Shown one piece after another: positions 62,652-64,000 of a stretch of 64,000 bases of DNA (position 1 is its first letter; the number at the start of each line of letters is the position of its first letter). The position numbers were made by a program, and so were the translations under genes. The stretch covers positions 363,556 to 427,555 of the forward strand of contig JANQED010000132.1 of assembly GCA_028278545.1 (NCBI GenBank), given 5' to 3'. Source of the DNA: Anaerolineales bacterium (GTDB taxonomy: Bacteria; Chloroflexota; Anaerolineae; Anaerolineales; UBA11858). The notes under the pieces were generated by a model. It was given only the letters and a program-made list of their open reading frames with translations. It had not been told where the DNA came from and searched no databases.

Positions 62652-63842
62652 CTATTCCTTCATAAGGCCGCGTCCTAGCGCCTCATCGCCGAAGCGCTCT
62701 TGCAAGTGCGTGATGGCCTCCTGCAGGCGGCGCTCCTTTTCCCAGTCGCGATCCCAAAGGCCGAGCTGCAAAGGGATATTAGTGAAGCCGCTGACCCCCA
62801 TGCCGATCAGTCGCACGGCCCTGCCGCGCGCCCAGACCTGCTCAAACAGCTTCAGTGCGGCTTGGGCGATGACCTGCTCATCGGCGGTGGGTTCCCCCAA
62901 TGTGCTCTGCCGGGTCAGGGTGGTGAAATCGGGCCAACGCAGCTTGATTTTGACCGTACGAGCCGTAAGCCCGTGCCTTCGGAGCCGTTTGGTAACTCGC
63001 TCGGCCTGTCTTCTCAACCGCTCCCGCAAGATTTCACCGTCGCTCACATCTTTTGCGAAGGTCATCTCCTTGCTGATCGATTTGGCTTCTCGCTCGGTGA
63101 CGATGGCGCGCTTGTCAATACCCCGGGCGCGCCTGGCCAGACTCCAGCCGATTTTGCCGAAGCGTTTTGCCAATTGGAAATCGGGAATGGCGGCCAACTG
63201 GCCGACGGTTTGCACTTCCATCTGGGCCAGCTTCTCGGCGGTTTTTGGGCCCACTCCCCACAGCATCTCCACAGGCAGCGGGGCCAGGAATTCGGCTTCT
63301 TTTCCGGGGGGGACCACCGTCAGCGCATTGGGCGGCTGACCACTTTTGGCGGCAGCTTTGCTGACGTCATTGGCCGTCTTGGCGACCAGCTTATTGGAGG
63401 CGATCCCCAACGAATTGGGCAGCCCCAGCTCATCTCGGATTTCGGCTTGCAGCCTGCGCCCAATGGTCTCCGCGTCCTCGGGAAGACCGCTGACATCGAT
63501 AAAGGCTTCATCAACGGAGATTTGCTCCACGAGTGGAGTGATCGCCCGCACCCGGCGCATAACTTTGCGGGATGCCTCTCGATATAGGTCGAAATGGGAC
63601 GAAACGATCTTGAGTTCCGGGCACAGTCGGACGGCCCGGGCCGTTGGCATCGCCGAACGCACCCCTCGTACCCGCGCCGCATAAGAACAGGAAGAAACCA
63701 CCCCGCGCCCCTCGGGATGCCCGCCTACGGCGAAAGGCAGGCCGCGCAGACTGGGGTCACGCTGCTCCTCAACGGCGCAGTAGAAGGCATCCAGATCGAG
63801 ATGGATGATCTGACGAGGCTTCGTCAAGTCTGATTGATTCAT
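62652..63842 (-). CDS. dinB: DNA polymerase IV (Y-family, DinB)
   Basis: This 396-residue Y-family polymerase bypasses DNA lesions. The palm motif IHLDLDAFYCAVEE (Asp7 region of the mature start) and the catalytic SVDEAFIDVSG (about residues 100-110) hold the metal-binding carboxylates; SSCSYAARVRGVRSAM is the finger segment. The HhH region GVGPKTAEKLAQM and a normal little-finger domain follow. The start is the ATG at 63842; upstream codons up to 63881 are in frame but weaker. A -10 TATAAT lies 20 bases before the start, and a GAAC half-site of the LexA type overlaps the expected transcription start, so SOS control is possible. Confidence 0.95.
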   Translation of the reverse strand: MNQSDLTKPRQIIHLDLDAFYCAVEEQRDPSLRGLPFAVGGHPEGRGVVSSCSYAARVRGVRSAMPTARAVRLCPELKIVSSHFDLYREASRKVMRRVRAITPLVEQISVDEAFIDVSGLPEDAETIGRRLQAEIRDELGLPNSLGIASNKLVAKTANDVSKAAAKSGQPPNALTVVPPGKEAEFLAPLPVEMLWGVGPKTAEKLAQMEVQTVGQLAAIPDFQLAKRFGKIGWSLARRARGIDKRAIVTEREAKSISKEMTFAKDVSDGEILRERLRRQAERVTKRLRRHGLTARTVKIKLRWPDFTTLTRQSTLGEPTADEQVIAQAALKLFEQVWARGRAVRLIGMGVSGFTNIPLQLGLWDRDWEKERRLQEAITHLQERFGDEALGRGLMKE

Positions 63843-63847
63843 GATTA

Positions 63848-63867
63848 GCTCAAATGTTCTAATTATA
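63848..63867 (-). promoter_or_regulatory. dinB promoter with LexA-like half-site
   Basis: The minus strand reads TATAAT (63862-63867), then GAACATTTGAGC (63848-63859). The left half GAAC fits the LexA box; the right half (GAGC for GTTC) does not, so the site is only partial. Position relative to the -10 is the same as at the hydrolase gene promoter (20088-20106). Confidence 0.35.
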
Positions 63868-63874
63868 CCACGAT

Positions 63875-63904
63875 TAATCACGCAAAGTCGCAGAGTCGCA
63901 AAGC
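63875..63904. repeat. Octamer repeat ACGCAAAG-type
   Basis: ACGCAAAG TCGCAGAG TCGCAAAG are three 8-base units in the gap beside dinB. The reverse complement of the same kind of sequence, CTTTGCGTCTCTGCGT, is at 53550-53565. Confidence 0.6.
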
Positions 63905-63945
63905 GGGAGTGGCCAAATAGGTGGTGATTGGATTAGAATCGTCGT

Positions 63946-64000
63946 ATGAAATGTCCACGATGTAAGGCAGATGAAAACCAAAATAAAGACGGCTTCACGA
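63946..64000 (+). CDS. Start of a zinc-ribbon protein, possibly an IS1-type transposase, cut by window edge
   Basis: Only 18 codons are visible, beginning MKCPRCKADENQNKDGFT. The CPxC pair at the very N-terminus followed by Asn/Lys/Asp and GF recalls the zinc-ribbon head of IS1- or IS1595-like transposases (CPxCxS...NG). Too little is present to be sure; a small regulatory zinc-ribbon protein is equally possible. Confidence 0.4.
   Translation, partial: MKCPRCKADENQNKDGFT

Overview
The window looks like a chromosomal segment of a Chloroflexota bacterium, most likely Anaerolineae-like. This is inferred from gene content. It has two DUF2298 (Chlor_Arch_YYY) membrane proteins, one fused to a family-39-type glycosyltransferase. 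It has a mevalonate kinase together with an isopentenyl phosphate kinase, as in the alternative mevalonate route described for Roseiflexus. It also has LCP and LysM wall proteins with Thr/Pro-rich linkers. No rRNA or CRISPR array is visible. Two tRNAs are present, an initiator tRNA-Met and a tRNA-Leu(CAG).

Layout. 1-10347 (minus strand) is a catabolic or uptake cluster: a family-5 binding lipoprotein, two Dpp/Opp-type permeases and the start of an ATPase, then an LLM-class flavin oxidoreductase, a small orphan protein, a nitrilase-superfamily amidohydrolase, a COG1233-type FAD oxidoreductase and two paralogous XRE-cupin regulators. 10348-14690 is AT-richer accessory DNA: a membrane glycosyltransferase-like gene followed at once by an attC-like fold, a decayed gene, a complete IS982-family element, and the catalytic end of a tyrosine recombinase beside the tRNA-fMet gene. 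14688-21238 holds the tRNAs, an FtsB/DivIC-like protein, a histidine-kinase-like protein whose phospho-acceptor His is replaced by Gln, a LysM protein, an LCP protein, and a glycoside-hydrolase-like protein behind a LexA-type palindrome.

21349-34868 (minus) carries gyrA (or parC), rpoC with a strong promoter and structured leader but no adjacent rpoB, a large multi-domain histidine kinase, three tandem PlsC-like acyltransferases and cmk. 34903-51235 (mostly minus) is a surface-glycan region with four very hydrophobic GT39/DUF2298 proteins, a methyltransferase, a GT4 glycosyltransferase, a nucleotide-sugar epimerase and a flippase-like protein, interrupted by a VapBC-type toxin-antitoxin pair. 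51417-64000 holds an MFS transporter, TlyA, a UbiA-type polyprenyl-phosphate phosphoribosyltransferase, mevalonate kinase, a PAS-PAS-GAF-HD-GYP protein, a DUF885 peptidase, isopentenyl phosphate kinase, a polyprenyl synthase, a GbsR/MarR regulator, DNA polymerase IV and the first codons of a possible zinc-ribbon transposase.

Themes. Isoprenoid precursor synthesis (mvk, ipk, polyprenyl synthase) and polyprenyl-phosphate sugar chemistry (UbiA, GT39/DUF2298, flippase-like) lie close together and could feed one surface-glycan system. The observations most worth following up are the attC-like element inside the mosaic island, the Gln-for-His kinase, the LexA-type box before a hydrolase, the rpoC leader, and several families of short dispersed repeats with 7, 8 or 10 bp periods, two of which lie in frame inside coding sequence.
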